64,000 bases of DNA from NCBI RefSeq assembly GCF_044962685.1, contig NZ_JBBKTX010000015.1, forward strand, positions 62,001 to 126,000. Reading direction: 5' to 3'. A model generated the notes under the pieces. The model saw only the letters and a list, made by a program, of their open reading frames with translations. It was not told where the DNA came from and did not search any database. The first letter of the stretch is position 1, and every line of letters starts with the position of its first letter. Position numbers and translations under genes: made by a program. The DNA is from Oceanobacter antarcticus (GTDB taxonomy: Bacteria; Pseudomonadota; Gammaproteobacteria; Pseudomonadales; Oceanobacteraceae). Positions 53,825-62,934 of the stretch are shown here, piece by piece.

Positions 53825-56350
53825 ATGCAACTATTGAAACTGGTTCAGGCAATTGCCCTGGCCACGCCGTTTATGCTGGCGGGCTGTGCTGGCGATGATG
53901 GTAAAAATGGCAAAGATGGTGCCCAGGGTGAAACTGGACAAAATGGTACAAACGGCTCTACCGGATCGGCAGGGACTGCTGGTCTGGTCAGCCTGATCAA
54001 GCAAACTGAACTGCCAGAGCTGAGCGCCGAATGCTACGCCGGTGGCCTACAGGTTGACTCCGGTGTCGATCTGAACAGCGACGGCGCACTGGATGCCGAC
54101 GAAATCACCGCAACCAGCTACCTGTGTAACGCCAACAAAGAGATGAACTTTGTTCGCATCGCGACGTTCCCGGTGTGTCAGCAGATTTCTGCTAGCTGTG
54201 ATACCGATACCCAAACCGTGGCGGAAATCGTCGATTACAGCAAGGATGGCCTGACCCTGATCTACACCGACAGCCCAATGGAGCAGATCGGTTTTGTTGA
54301 TATCAAGGATCCTGCCAACCCGGTAGCAGCAGGTACACTGGATGTCGGCGGAGAGCCAACGTCGGTGGCCGTAGTGGGCAACTATGTTCTGGTAGGGGTT
54401 AATACCTCGACAGACTTCGTTACACCTTCCGGCTCACTGACGGTCGTTGATATTGCGACCCAGACCATTGTTGCGACGATTGATATGGGCGGCCAGCCAG
54501 ATTCTGTGGCTGTTAGCCACGACGGCCTGTACGCCGCCGTTGCGATCGAAAACGAACGCGACGAAGACCTGGACGACGGTCAGATTGATGTTTCGCCACA
54601 ATTGCCCGCCGGTTTCCTGATGGTGGTTGATACCAGCGATAGCGACCCGGCCAACTGGACAACCACCCAGGTTGATATGACTGGGCTGGCGGATATTGCC
54701 CCCACCGACCCGGAACCAGAATACGTCGACATCAATGACAACAATATTGCCATTGTCACCATGCAGGAAAACAACCATCTGGTACTGGTTGATCTGGCAA
54801 CCGCCAGCGTCATTAACCACTTCAGCGCCGGCACGGTTGACCTCGACGGTGTTGACCTGACCGAAGAAGATCCTGCCATCATCTCCCAGACCGAATCAAA
54901 ACTGGATGTTCCACGCGAACCAGACGGTGTTACCTGGGTGAACAATGAACTGTTTGTGACCGCTGACGAAGGTGACATGAACGGGGGCAGCCGTACCTTC
55001 ACGGTATTCAATACCTCTGGTGATGTAGTTGAATCGCTGATGATGGATCAGGTCGTGGCCATGATCGGCCAATATCCCGACGGCCGTTCCGGCAACAAGG
55101 GTGCCGAGCTGGAAAATGCTGAATACGGCAAGTTTGGTGACAACGGCTTCCTGTTCGTCAACTCCGAGCGCGCCAGCCTGGTATTTGTCTTCGACATGGC
55201 CGACCCTGCCAATCCAGAGCTGTTCCAGGTACTGCCAGCCGCGATGGGGCCTGAAGGCGTCAAGGCGATTCCTTCCCGCAACCTGCTGGTGGCCGCCAGC
55301 GAAGAAGATGATCGTGGTGGCAAGTTCCGTGGCAGCCTGAACATCTACCGCCTGGCGCAGCAAGAAGATGCCTACCCAACCATCATCTCTGAAGAACGCG
55401 CCGATGGCTCGCCGATCCCATTCTCCGCCCTGTCCGGCTTGTCTGCCGATCCATCCAATGCTGACATGCTGTGGTCGCTGGAAGACAGCTTCTATGGTCA
55501 GAACCGCGTATTTGGTATCGATATCAGCACCAAGCCAGCCATGCTGACCACCGAAATCAAGCTGCTGGACAGCAATGATATTTTTGCCGCCGTCTCAACG
55601 TCAGGAGCTGCTATCGACGCCAACAGCTTCGACGATGCTGACCTGGCTGCCATGATCAATGACGACAAGTCGCTCAATATTGACGGCGAAGGTATTGCCG
55701 TTATGACCGATGGCAGCTTCTGGATTGCTTCCGAAGGCGCGGGCACCTTCAACGATGATGCCCGCGACATCACCAAGCTGAATTTTCTCTTCCATGCCGA
55801 CTCTGCTGGCGTGATCTCCGACGTCGTTACCTTGCCGGATACCCTGAATGCAGTGCAGCTGCGTTTTGGTTTCGAAGGTGTCGCCGCATACGACGGCAAG
55901 CTGTATGTTGCCTTCCAGCGCGCCTGGAACAGCGAAGCCAACCCGCGTATTGGCATTTACGACCTCACGACCCAGAGCTGGAGTTTTGTATTCTACCCAC
56001 TGGATGCGGTTGAATCCCAGAATGGCGGCTGGGTCGGCTTGTCCGACATCACTTCACTGGGTGACGGCCGCTTCCTGGTGTTGGAGCGCGATAATCAGGG
56101 TGGCCCGGATGCCGCAATCAAGCGCCTGTACAAGATTGATATGACCAATATCAGCAGTGAGACCACCATCAGCAAGACATTGGTGCGTGACCTGATGGAT
56201 GACCTGAAAGCCGCCGGTGGACTGGTACCTGAGAAGATCGAAGGGTCTGCCATGACCGCTTCTGGCGACGTCTACATTGTTAATGACAACGACGGTGTTG
56301 ACGACAACAGCGGTGAGATCCAGCTGATCAATCTGGGTCAGCTGAATTAA
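53825..56350 (+). CDS. Collagen-like lipoprotein with phytase-type esterase-like domain
   Basis: 841 residues. A lipoprotein signal (LAGC) is followed by a short Gly-X-Y collagen-like stretch (GKNGKDGAQGETGQNGTNGS) and then a DUF7151-like segment (DSGVDLNSDGALDADEITAT). A first beta-propeller-like region follows with repeats such as GFVDIKDPANPVAAGTLD and VAVSHDGLYAAVAIENERDE. The last 300 residues fit the esterase-like phytase family (LSGLSADPSNADMLWSLEDS, GEGIAVMTDGSFWIASEGAG). Many Asp residues suggest calcium binding. It is likely displayed on the outer surface and could hydrolyse phosphate esters; no catalytic proof is visible. Confidence 0.8.
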   Translation: MQLLKLVQAIALATPFMLAGCAGDDGKNGKDGAQGETGQNGTNGSTGSAGTAGLVSLIKQTELPELSAECYAGGLQVDSGVDLNSDGALDADEITATSYLCNANKEMNFVRIATFPVCQQISASCDTDTQTVAEIVDYSKDGLTLIYTDSPMEQIGFVDIKDPANPVAAGTLDVGGEPTSVAVVGNYVLVGVNTSTDFVTPSGSLTVVDIATQTIVATIDMGGQPDSVAVSHDGLYAAVAIENERDEDLDDGQIDVSPQLPAGFLMVVDTSDSDPANWTTTQVDMTGLADIAPTDPEPEYVDINDNNIAIVTMQENNHLVLVDLATASVINHFSAGTVDLDGVDLTEEDPAIISQTESKLDVPREPDGVTWVNNELFVTADEGDMNGGSRTFTVFNTSGDVVESLMMDQVVAMIGQYPDGRSGNKGAELENAEYGKFGDNGFLFVNSERASLVFVFDMADPANPELFQVLPAAMGPEGVKAIPSRNLLVAASEEDDRGGKFRGSLNIYRLAQQEDAYPTIISEERADGSPIPFSALSGLSADPSNADMLWSLEDSFYGQNRVFGIDISTKPAMLTTEIKLLDSNDIFAAVSTSGAAIDANSFDDADLAAMINDDKSLNIDGEGIAVMTDGSFWIASEGAGTFNDDARDITKLNFLFHADSAGVISDVVTLPDTLNAVQLRFGFEGVAAYDGKLYVAFQRAWNSEANPRIGIYDLTTQSWSFVFYPLDAVESQNGGWVGLSDITSLGDGRFLVLERDNQGGPDAAIKRLYKIDMTNISSETTISKTLVRDLMDDLKAAGGLVPEKIEGSAMTASGDVYIVNDNDGVDDNSGEIQLINLGQLN

Positions 56351-56369
56351 ACCGGTTCAAACCGCCCAA

Positions 56370-56385
56370 GCGGGCTTTGGCCCGC
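56370..56385. terminator. Small hairpin after the phytase-like gene
   Basis: GCGGGC-TTTG-GCCCGC, 20 bases past the stop. It may act together with the stronger terminator at 56426. Confidence 0.5.
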
Positions 56386-56425
56386 AAACATTGCCGCGAA
56401 GACATCGCATAAAAACGATAGGCAT

Positions 56426-56459
56426 AAAAAACCCGTGCTCTCCTGAGTACGGGTTTTTT
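56426..56459. terminator. Strong bidirectional terminator
   Basis: AAAAAACCCGT and ACGGGTTTTTT pair perfectly with an extra inner helix GCTC/GAGT. A and T runs on either side suit termination from both directions. Confidence 0.88.
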
Positions 56460-56623
56460 ATGACAATGCGGTTTTGCCCGGTTATCGGGTTCAACAATCA
56501 TCAGAGATTGACATTTACTCTGATCCGCCTCCCCTCGGTTAGCACCTCACCTTTGACCCCTTTCTTCCCTGACGGGCATTGGCCTGATGATGCTCACCGG
56601 CGGTTCAAGTGATATCAACAGAG

Positions 56624-57070
56624 CTAATAACGTCGCCCCCGATATAACCGTTTACCCTCACGACTATCCGACTTGGCATCCTTGCGTGTTACCGGCTCTT
56701 CGTAGGCAACGCCACGGTAAGTCCTGTGCACCAGACTCTGCTCGCCTGCCTGCTGATCCGCATCCGTGGATCGAAGTTGTCGAAAGGCAACCCCTCGATA
56801 CATTTCAACCCGTGCTTCAAAACCGTCCGGTACAATCTCCTGCTGTAATCGTAAAAAAGCCTTGCGTCCGGCAACAGGCTGAGCTTCCAGAAAGGCCACC
56901 GCCGCCTGAAATAATTCGTTCCTGCTACTCGATAACGCCTCCATTACCATCTGAAAAGCAGCTTCTGTATCTTGCCGCCATTTCACCCGATTACCGGTAA
57001 TCACTTCATATTTTAATGCCAGCGCAAATAATGCTTTTTCCGCTGGTGTATCTATAGCTGCAGCGTTCAC
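56624..57070 (-). CDS. Small YRG-repeat protein (paralogue of the gene at 9858)
   Basis: 148 residues, GTG start supported by AGGAGAG at 7 bases. The N-terminal half is helical with FALALKYEVITGNRVKWR. The C-terminal half contains three YRG motifs, at Tyr91 (EMYRGVAF), Tyr118 (RTYRGVAY) and Tyr143 (RLYRGRRY), about 26 residues apart. The spacing and the YRGVxY form recall DUF4278. The function is unknown. It is a single gene, convergent with the phytase-like gene. Confidence 0.75.
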   Translation of the reverse strand: MNAAAIDTPAEKALFALALKYEVITGNRVKWRQDTEAAFQMVMEALSSSRNELFQAAVAFLEAQPVAGRKAFLRLQQEIVPDGFEARVEMYRGVAFRQLRSTDADQQAGEQSLVHRTYRGVAYEEPVTRKDAKSDSREGKRLYRGRRY

Positions 57071-57610
57071 GCAGTCTCTCCTGAGTTATCTACCATCCTT
57101 TTTGAGCGGTGAATCCCTGTCTGACAAACGCTCTACTACTCACTTCAGAAACGTTACTTTTTTGACAGCATTCCACCCCCCTTGCCACAAAAAACGCCGG
57201 GAATCGAACTACCTGTTACGGCTATCGATAGCGATCACTGGTTCCCCCCGAGACAAAAACCCGGCGACATGTGCGCAGATGCAGGTTTAATGCATAACGC
57301 ATTGAATGAACACCACCAGATATTCGAGCCGCTGGTCGTGCTTCCCAACCACATCGGCCAGACTAACAAAGAGAACAAACAAAGGGGGTGAAAAAATAAA
57401 GTTTGACTTAACAACTAAAAAGAATTGGCCTTTTATGATCCACAAGCGGGGATTAAAAAGAACACAGAAGCAGTCAATATGACTCGTATGAGATGACACG
57501 TACTTCGGTAGCGTTATCGATAGCGGTCTGACAACCGTTACAGATACTCATTTTATAATCTTACGGTAGCCGCTTGCTGACCGACAGCGCCTGCAGGCAG
57601 GCACGTTCCG
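57071..57610. other. Intergenic region upstream of the YRG gene
   Basis: 540 bases. Two copies of TATCGATAGCG, at about 57223 and 57515, could be operator half-palindromes; the first is a full GCTATCGATAGC palindrome. No gene is supported. A GGGAATCGAACT string at 57188 looks like part of a tRNA on the minus strand, but no cloverleaf forms. Confidence 0.4.
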
Positions 57611-59008
57611 TCAATACCCTTCCGGCCGGGTTTTGATAATATCGCGGCGAAAGTACTCTTCGTAGCTCATCCAGATGGTGATCAGCAAGCCGGGCATTTC
57701 ATGATTTTTCAGGGTTTGTTCCATCAACAGCAGTTGATAATCAAAAATATCGTCGCTATGAACCATCCAGTGATGGGCATGGTCAGGCCTGTCTCCAAAA
57801 AAACTCGGCTCACCACTAAACACGCGCTGATAGAAGCTGAAAACCTTTTCCCTGGAACGACGCCGGGAGATGTTTTCAAAATAAGGGGACAAAATCGGAT
57901 CAGCAAAAATCTGCAGGTAGAAGTCTGCCACGATGGTGGCAAGGCGATTGTCTTCATTGAGCCAGGCCCAAAGCTCTGGTTGAGGATCCGGATAATCAGG
58001 CTGACACTCGTCATTCTCTGGCAAAGCCACCAGCGGTTGGCTTTCAAACGGATCAAACCGCATACGGCCTTCCGGAATCCCCAGCCGTAATAACTCATCG
58101 CGACTCTGATACACCGCGTCCGGGCTACCACATAAAAACCAGTAGGCATCGCAATAACGGCTGTTCAACGACGCCAGTGATGTAAACAGTTCACTACGAC
58201 TTTCAAGACCGGTGTATTGCATTGAGGCACTTGCCTGTATCTCACCCGCCAGATCCCAACTGTCTGATTCGCCATACAAGCCACTCTTGCCATGGGCGAC
58301 ATGGAGCAGGTGTCCACCCACAGCCGCTTCACCACCATCCAGTATTTGCTGACTAATACCAGCCATGGGGGCCAATCCGGCACCAAAAGCCACCATCACC
58401 ACCGTATTCATACCGTCTTCAAGGCAACAGTCACCATCCGCCAGACTGAGAGCAATGTCCGTACCCGCCGTCAACTCGTCCGTAATCCAGCGGCTGACAT
58501 GGCCCTGATCATGACGACGAATATGAAACTCCAACGGCTGTCGGCGTTGCGGAGAGCAAGCCAGCGAATAGGGACGTGCCTGGCCATCTGAGTGGTAGAG
58601 CCAGACAAACTGCCCGGCCTTATAAATCACATCAACCGATGGCTGAACATGTAACTGTACAATGTCATCGGTCAACCAGCGCTTGCCAACCACCCGCCCG
58701 GTCACCGTCGTCCTTGCATAAACAGGGTTATCAGCCAGTCCAGGAGCAGGATCAAGCAGTTCGATGGAACCCTTGAGCCGTGTTTTACAAGGTAGAAAAT
58801 GCCCGCTCGCCACCAGGTTAGGTGCCAGTGTTCCAGTTTTTAGCCGTTCCAGATCCGGGTCAAATGCCGTTGCCCTGATGATGCAGGCGTTACAGACACC
58901 TGCCCGGCAAGAATACTCGAGTTCAACCCCCTGACGCAGCAGGCCCGCCAGAATGGTTTCATCCTCTCGTAATTGAAAAATGCGCCCCTGATAACAAACC
59001 TCTGGCAT
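57611..59008 (-). CDS. Ferredoxin - flavin reductase - truncated globin fusion
   Basis: About 465 residues in three modules. Residues 1-90 are a plant-type [2Fe-2S] ferredoxin with Cys34, Cys39, Cys42 and Cys74 (CRAGVCNAC and FLPC). Residues about 95-330 are an FAD/NAD(P)H reductase: RPYSLA binds flavin, VVMVAFGAGLAPMAGI and WFLCGSPDAV bind nucleotide. Residues about 345-465 are a truncated-haemoglobin-like globin (ADFYLQIFADPILSPYFE, then DHAHHWMVHSDDIFDY with the likely proximal His). It would bring electrons to a bound haem, as flavohaemoglobins do, probably for nitric oxide or oxygen chemistry. The ATG at 59008 begins the ferredoxin; the longer frame adds 30 unrelated residues. No direct neighbours share an operon. 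Confidence 0.82.
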   Translation of the reverse strand: MPEVCYQGRIFQLREDETILAGLLRQGVELEYSCRAGVCNACIIRATAFDPDLERLKTGTLAPNLVASGHFLPCKTRLKGSIELLDPAPGLADNPVYARTTVTGRVVGKRWLTDDIVQLHVQPSVDVIYKAGQFVWLYHSDGQARPYSLACSPQRRQPLEFHIRRHDQGHVSRWITDELTAGTDIALSLADGDCCLEDGMNTVVMVAFGAGLAPMAGISQQILDGGEAAVGGHLLHVAHGKSGLYGESDSWDLAGEIQASASMQYTGLESRSELFTSLASLNSRYCDAYWFLCGSPDAVYQSRDELLRLGIPEGRMRFDPFESQPLVALPENDECQPDYPDPQPELWAWLNEDNRLATIVADFYLQIFADPILSPYFENISRRRSREKVFSFYQRVFSGEPSFFGDRPDHAHHWMVHSDDIFDYQLLLMEQTLKNHEMPGLLITIWMSYEEYFRRDIIKTRPEGY

Positions 59009-59203
59009 GGCGTACTCGTTGTGCCCTATCTGACAGGGATAGTGATGAATAAACCGGAATAAGTGAACAATACACCATAAAAAACAGCGGTTTTCCATAA
59101 CCCTGCTTATGACAATCTACGCTATTCCGCCACTCCACTATTCCATAGTAGTGACTTGCTGATGCACCACGGGGGCGCTCTCAATGATAGAACGCCCCTC
59201 GGA

Positions 59204-59316
59204 GCCTGTCGGACTTAGGCGTTCGTCGCGAGAGGAAGTCTGGTTTGAGCGTTTTTTGCGCAAAAGTGAGGCAAGATTCAGTTTTTCTGCAATAGGACAG
59301 CCCGAAGTCCGACAGG
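59204..59316. repeat. Possible small inverted-repeat element (MITE-like)
   Basis: CCTGTCGGACTT (59205-59216) and AAGTCCGACAGG (59304-59315) are exact 12-bp inverted ends 87 bases apart, in the gap between two genes. The interior is non-coding and has the GGCGTT-GCGA-AGGAAG layout also seen at 4428. This fits a dispersed non-autonomous element; no target duplication was proven. Confidence 0.4.
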
Positions 59317-59397
59317 TCACGGCGAAAACGTGCTATTGGCAGACAGCGGATACAATCGAATCGTTAACCGGTCATGTTACTCACAGAGTTGTAGATG

Positions 59398-60519
59398 TTA
59401 CGTGAGATGTAACTCAAATTCCCCCAATGGCCAGGCTTTACCATTAACCAGCAGTTCAATACCATGCACACCCGGATAATGGCGACGGGTACTCTTGTCC
59501 GTTAGCGACAGTTTTTTGCTGAGCGTCACGATTTGGCCTGGCACCAGCGTCAGCTGTTTCAGTTTAAACACCTTGGCCGAGGTACGGCCACTGGCTTTGA
59601 CATAGTGCACCCGAAAATCCACCATCAGCCGCAGCGGTTCACGGGCGGATTTCGGTAATGTCAGCGTTGCCTGCAATTCCACGTCCCCACCCATCGGCAC
59701 AACCCCCGGTTGAACACCAGTCTGTTCCACCCGTACGGTTTGCTCACTGTCAAACCCGAGTACCGCCAGAGCAGCGACATCGCAGCGTTTAACCGCTGAA
59801 CGTAACGCATGACGTACCACCCAGCGACGCTCTGCGGATGCATCCACCATCCAGCGACGACAGACGTCCACCAGCAATTCCGGGTGATCCTTGCCAATAT
59901 CATTGAGGTTATTGGCAACCGAGCGCCGTACATAAAGCTCCGAGTCGTCTTTAAGCTCTTCCAGTAACGCCAGTACCGGCGTTGGATCGCGCTGAAATTC
60001 GGGTAATCGCCGCGCCCATGGCAGACGCGGTCGCGTTCCTTCTGATACCAGCCGTCGTACATGGTAATCCGGGTCTGCGCACCAGCGTCGCAAGCAGGCC
60101 AGCGTCTCAGCCGGTCGTTGCTGAAGAAAGGTACGGATACTGAATTCGGCGGTAAAACGCCGAGTCAGTTGGTACTGGGCGGCCATTGACTCGTCAAAAT
60201 GTTGCAGCCCGTACGATGCGACAAAGCAGGTATGCGGCAGGTAATAGAAAGCTGACATCGAAAAGCTGCGGGCGTCTTGCAATGGTGCACCCACAGATTG
60301 CATCAAAATGGCAATCGCCTCACCATAATCCGCTGGCAGATACTGTTGCAATACATCGGCGATCTGCTGGCCTCTGGCCATCAGATCGAGTCCTTCATAG
60401 CCCACTGACACCTGTTTCATAAAAGCACGGGAGTCAAAGTCGGGCCAGACAGCGGTGATCTGTTGCGCCAACACTTCGGCGACCTCCAGTCCATAACGAT
60501 TTTTTAACGGTTCAGCCAC
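59398..60519 (-). CDS. alkC: AlkC-like DNA alkylation-repair glycosylase with Ig-like domain
   Basis: 373 residues. Residues about 1-255 form HEAT-like helical repeats with LRRWCADPDYHVRRLVSEGT and SELYVRRSVANNLNDIGKDH, the DNA-binding face of AlkC/AlkD proteins. SEGTRPRLPW is a signature of this class. Residues about 260-373 are a beta-rich Ig-like domain (ELQATLTLPKSAREPLRLMV, SLTDKSTRRHYPGVHGIELL), the feature that separates AlkC from AlkD. AlkC removes 3-methyladenine and 3-methylcytosine without flipping the base out. It is a single gene. Confidence 0.85.
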   Translation of the reverse strand: MAEPLKNRYGLEVAEVLAQQITAVWPDFDSRAFMKQVSVGYEGLDLMARGQQIADVLQQYLPADYGEAIAILMQSVGAPLQDARSFSMSAFYYLPHTCFVASYGLQHFDESMAAQYQLTRRFTAEFSIRTFLQQRPAETLACLRRWCADPDYHVRRLVSEGTRPRLPWARRLPEFQRDPTPVLALLEELKDDSELYVRRSVANNLNDIGKDHPELLVDVCRRWMVDASAERRWVVRHALRSAVKRCDVAALAVLGFDSEQTVRVEQTGVQPGVVPMGGDVELQATLTLPKSAREPLRLMVDFRVHYVKASGRTSAKVFKLKQLTLVPGQIVTLSKKLSLTDKSTRRHYPGVHGIELLVNGKAWPLGEFELHLT

Positions 60520-60762
60520 GGTGGTCTATTGCTCCTGTAGGGATTGTTCGTTGTCTGTGGCACCAAGTGGCACAACAATTGGCACCGAGTAAGTTTGCGA
60601 GCAGATAGCAGCACCATATTTTCCCAATAACACGACAGATCGTTGATAAGAAACGTCTTATTCAATGCCATGCAATCATGATAGCCAAGCAGAGAATTGC
60701 ATCTGTCACAATTATCCAGCAGCATGACGACAGCATACTAACGAGAAGGAAGGATCGAAATT

Positions 60763-62409
60763 ATGGCTATTCACCCGGATGCCGGAAAAGTCGCGCCACG
60801 CGCCAGCCTGGTTAACGTACCTGCCCTGATGGCAGCTTACTACCGCCAGCAACCAGACATCGTGAATAACCCGGAGCAAAAGGTTGCCTTTGGGACTTCT
60901 GGCCATCGTGGTTCCGCGTTTAACACCACGTTTAACGAAAACCATATTGCTGCCGTGTGTCAGGCCATTGCCGAATATCGGGCCGAAGCCGGTGTTAAAG
61001 GTCCCCTGTATCTGGGTAAAGACACACATGCGCTCTCGGAAGCAGCCTTTGGTACAGCGATGGAAGTACTGGTTGCCAACGATGTGCGCGTTCGTATTCA
61101 GGATGGCGATGGCTACACCCCGACACCGGTGATTTCACACGCCATCCTGACCCATAACCAGGATGCCGATGCCGACGATATGGCCGACGGCATCGTCATA
61201 ACGCCCTCCCATAATCCTCCAGAAGACGGTGGCATCAAATACAACCCGGCCATGGGTGGCCCAGCCGATACCGATATCACCAGCTGGATTGCCAACCGCG
61301 CCAACGAGTTGTTAGCCAATGATCTGGACGAGGTTGAGTGGATACCGGCAGAAGATGCCAACGAAAGTAACCTGGTGGAAGACTTCGACTATATCAGCCA
61401 CTACGTCAGCGACCTCGGCAACGTGGTGGATATGGCCGCAATTGCCAAGGCCGGTATCCGGATTGGGGTTGACCCCATGGGCGGCTCTGGTCTGCACTTC
61501 TGGAAGCCAATTGCGGAAAAATACAAACTCGACATCACGGTCGTCAACGATGCCATTGACCCGACCTTCAGCTTTATGTCGCTGGACAAGGACGGCCGCA
61601 TTCGTATGGACTGCTCCTCGCCGTACGCCATGACCAACCTGCTGGCCATGAAAGACCAGTTTGATATCTCTGTGGGTAACGACCCGGATTACGACCGTCA
61701 CGGTATCGTCTGCCCCTCTTCTGGCCTGATGAATCCGAACGCCTACCTGGCCGTTGCCATTGAATATCTGGCCACTCACCGACCGGACTGGCCGCAGAAT
61801 GTGAAATTCGGCAAGACGCTGGTGTCTTCCGCCATGATCGACCGGGTGGTCAATGGCCTCGGGCGTGAGCTGTGTGAAGTACCCGTCGGTTTCAAATGGT
61901 ATGTGGAAGGCATGTTCAAGGGTGACATGGCCTTTGGCGGTGAAGAAAGCGCCGGGGCTTCGTTCTTGCGTAAGGATGGCAGCGTCTGGACGACCGACAA
62001 GGATGGCATCATCATGGCGCTGCTGGCGGCTGAAATCCTGGCCGTTACAGGGAAAGACCCGCAACAACTGTACGAAGAGCAAGTCGCCCGTTACGGCCGT
62101 CCCTACTACAAGCGTATCGATGTTCCCTGTGCCGCTGAGCAAAAAGCCGTATTGTCTTCACTGAGTGCGGACGCCGTTCAGGGCGATACTCTGGCAGGCG
62201 ATGCCATCACCCGTATTCTCACCACGGCACCGGGTAACGGTGCTCCGATTGGTGGCCTCAAGGTAGAAACAGCCAACGGCTGGTTCGCGGCCCGCCCTTC
62301 CGGCACCGAGAATGTCTACAAAATCTATCTGGAAAGCTTTGTCTCTGAAGCCCATATCGATCTGCTGGAAGCCGATGCCAAAGCATTGGTCGATTCCGTT
62401 CTTGGCTAG
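60763..62409 (+). CDS. pgm: Phosphoglucomutase (alpha-D-glucose phosphate-specific)
   Basis: 548 residues, the standard Pgm length. The phosphoserine loop is IVITPSHNPPEDGG, the metal loop is DPDYDRHGI and the sugar-binding loop is FGGEESAGAS. GTSGHRGSAFNTTFNE near the N-terminus and ARPSGTENVYKIYLESF at the C-terminus are also diagnostic. It interconverts glucose 1- and 6-phosphate. GAAGGAAGG precedes the ATG. Confidence 0.96.
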   Translation: MAIHPDAGKVAPRASLVNVPALMAAYYRQQPDIVNNPEQKVAFGTSGHRGSAFNTTFNENHIAAVCQAIAEYRAEAGVKGPLYLGKDTHALSEAAFGTAMEVLVANDVRVRIQDGDGYTPTPVISHAILTHNQDADADDMADGIVITPSHNPPEDGGIKYNPAMGGPADTDITSWIANRANELLANDLDEVEWIPAEDANESNLVEDFDYISHYVSDLGNVVDMAAIAKAGIRIGVDPMGGSGLHFWKPIAEKYKLDITVVNDAIDPTFSFMSLDKDGRIRMDCSSPYAMTNLLAMKDQFDISVGNDPDYDRHGIVCPSSGLMNPNAYLAVAIEYLATHRPDWPQNVKFGKTLVSSAMIDRVVNGLGRELCEVPVGFKWYVEGMFKGDMAFGGEESAGASFLRKDGSVWTTDKDGIIMALLAAEILAVTGKDPQQLYEEQVARYGRPYYKRIDVPCAAEQKAVLSSLSADAVQGDTLAGDAITRILTTAPGNGAPIGGLKVETANGWFAARPSGTENVYKIYLESFVSEAHIDLLEADAKALVDSVLG

Positions 62410-62423
62410 TCTGCCCTGACGGC

Positions 62424-62458
62424 TAACGGCGGTTTGCCTCACAACCGCCGTTACTTTT
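62424..62458. terminator. Terminator between pgm and cowN
   Basis: TAACGGCGGTT and AACCGCCGTTA pair perfectly around an eight-base loop and are followed by CTTTT. It serves converging pgm and cowN. Confidence 0.8.
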
Positions 62459-62464
62459 CCGCCG

Positions 62465-62797
62465 TTAACAACACTCCTGTTCCAGCTGCCACAACAATGC
62501 CAGCGCCGCGTCGTCGTCACAGCTTTCAAGGTAACTGTACAAGCTATTCATCTGCGCACCAATAAAATACAAATTATCCTGATTCATCGCAGCCTGCTGT
62601 TCGCGCTTTTGCTGGAAGTAGCTCTGCCAGCGCGTATCACCATCGCCCGTGGCCAAATGGTTTTCCAGCATGGCCAGCAGCCGATTGGCATTGCCATCGC
62701 AATCAATGCCGCAGAAACTCACATAACGATCAAGAGGATCCCGATCGACCTTATCGGTGGCGCTGGTGGGCGTAGTATCGGATGCGCGGATATTCAT
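62465..62797 (-). CDS. cowN: CowN-like nitrogenase-protecting protein
   Basis: 110 residues. The core DRYVSFCGIDCDGNANRLLA and the C-terminus LALLWQLEQECC are hallmarks of CowN, which sustains nitrogen fixation by shielding nitrogenase from carbon monoxide. The N-terminal 25 residues are a polar extension. I chose the ATG at 62797 because GAGG (62807-62810) is 9 bases away; an upstream ATG at 62812 has no ribosome-binding site. The gene is downstream of a CooA-like regulator, with a CooA-type operator in between. Nitrogenase itself is not in the window. Confidence 0.9.
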   Translation of the reverse strand: MNIRASDTTPTSATDKVDRDPLDRYVSFCGIDCDGNANRLLAMLENHLATGDGDTRWQSYFQQKREQQAAMNQDNLYFIGAQMNSLYSYLESCDDDAALALLWQLEQECC

Positions 62798-62858
62798 AAT
62801 ATTCAACCTCATTATTGTGTTAGTCAGATAACAAGGTAATCGCTGTGCTTGCCTGATT

Positions 62859-62876
62859 CTGTCAGCCAGCTGACAG
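62859..62876 (-). promoter_or_regulatory. CooA-type operator upstream of cowN
   Basis: TGTCAGCCAGCTGACA (62860-62875) is a TGTCA-N6-TGACA palindrome; the pairing extends one more base on each side. CooA of Rhodospirillum recognises TGTCR-N6-YGACA type sites, distinct from the TGTGA of Crp. Its centre is about 70 bases upstream of the cowN ATG, suitable for activation. Confidence 0.75.
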
Positions 62877-62934
62877 TGCGGAAACCAGGGTCACGGATGC
62901 AGGCCTACGGAAAACAATGTTGCTGGGGAGCTAA

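Noticed and set aside
57180..57260. tRNA-like T-arm string (GGGAATCGAACT) on the minus strand
   Set aside because: The neighbouring bases do not form a T-stem, anticodon stem or acceptor stem.
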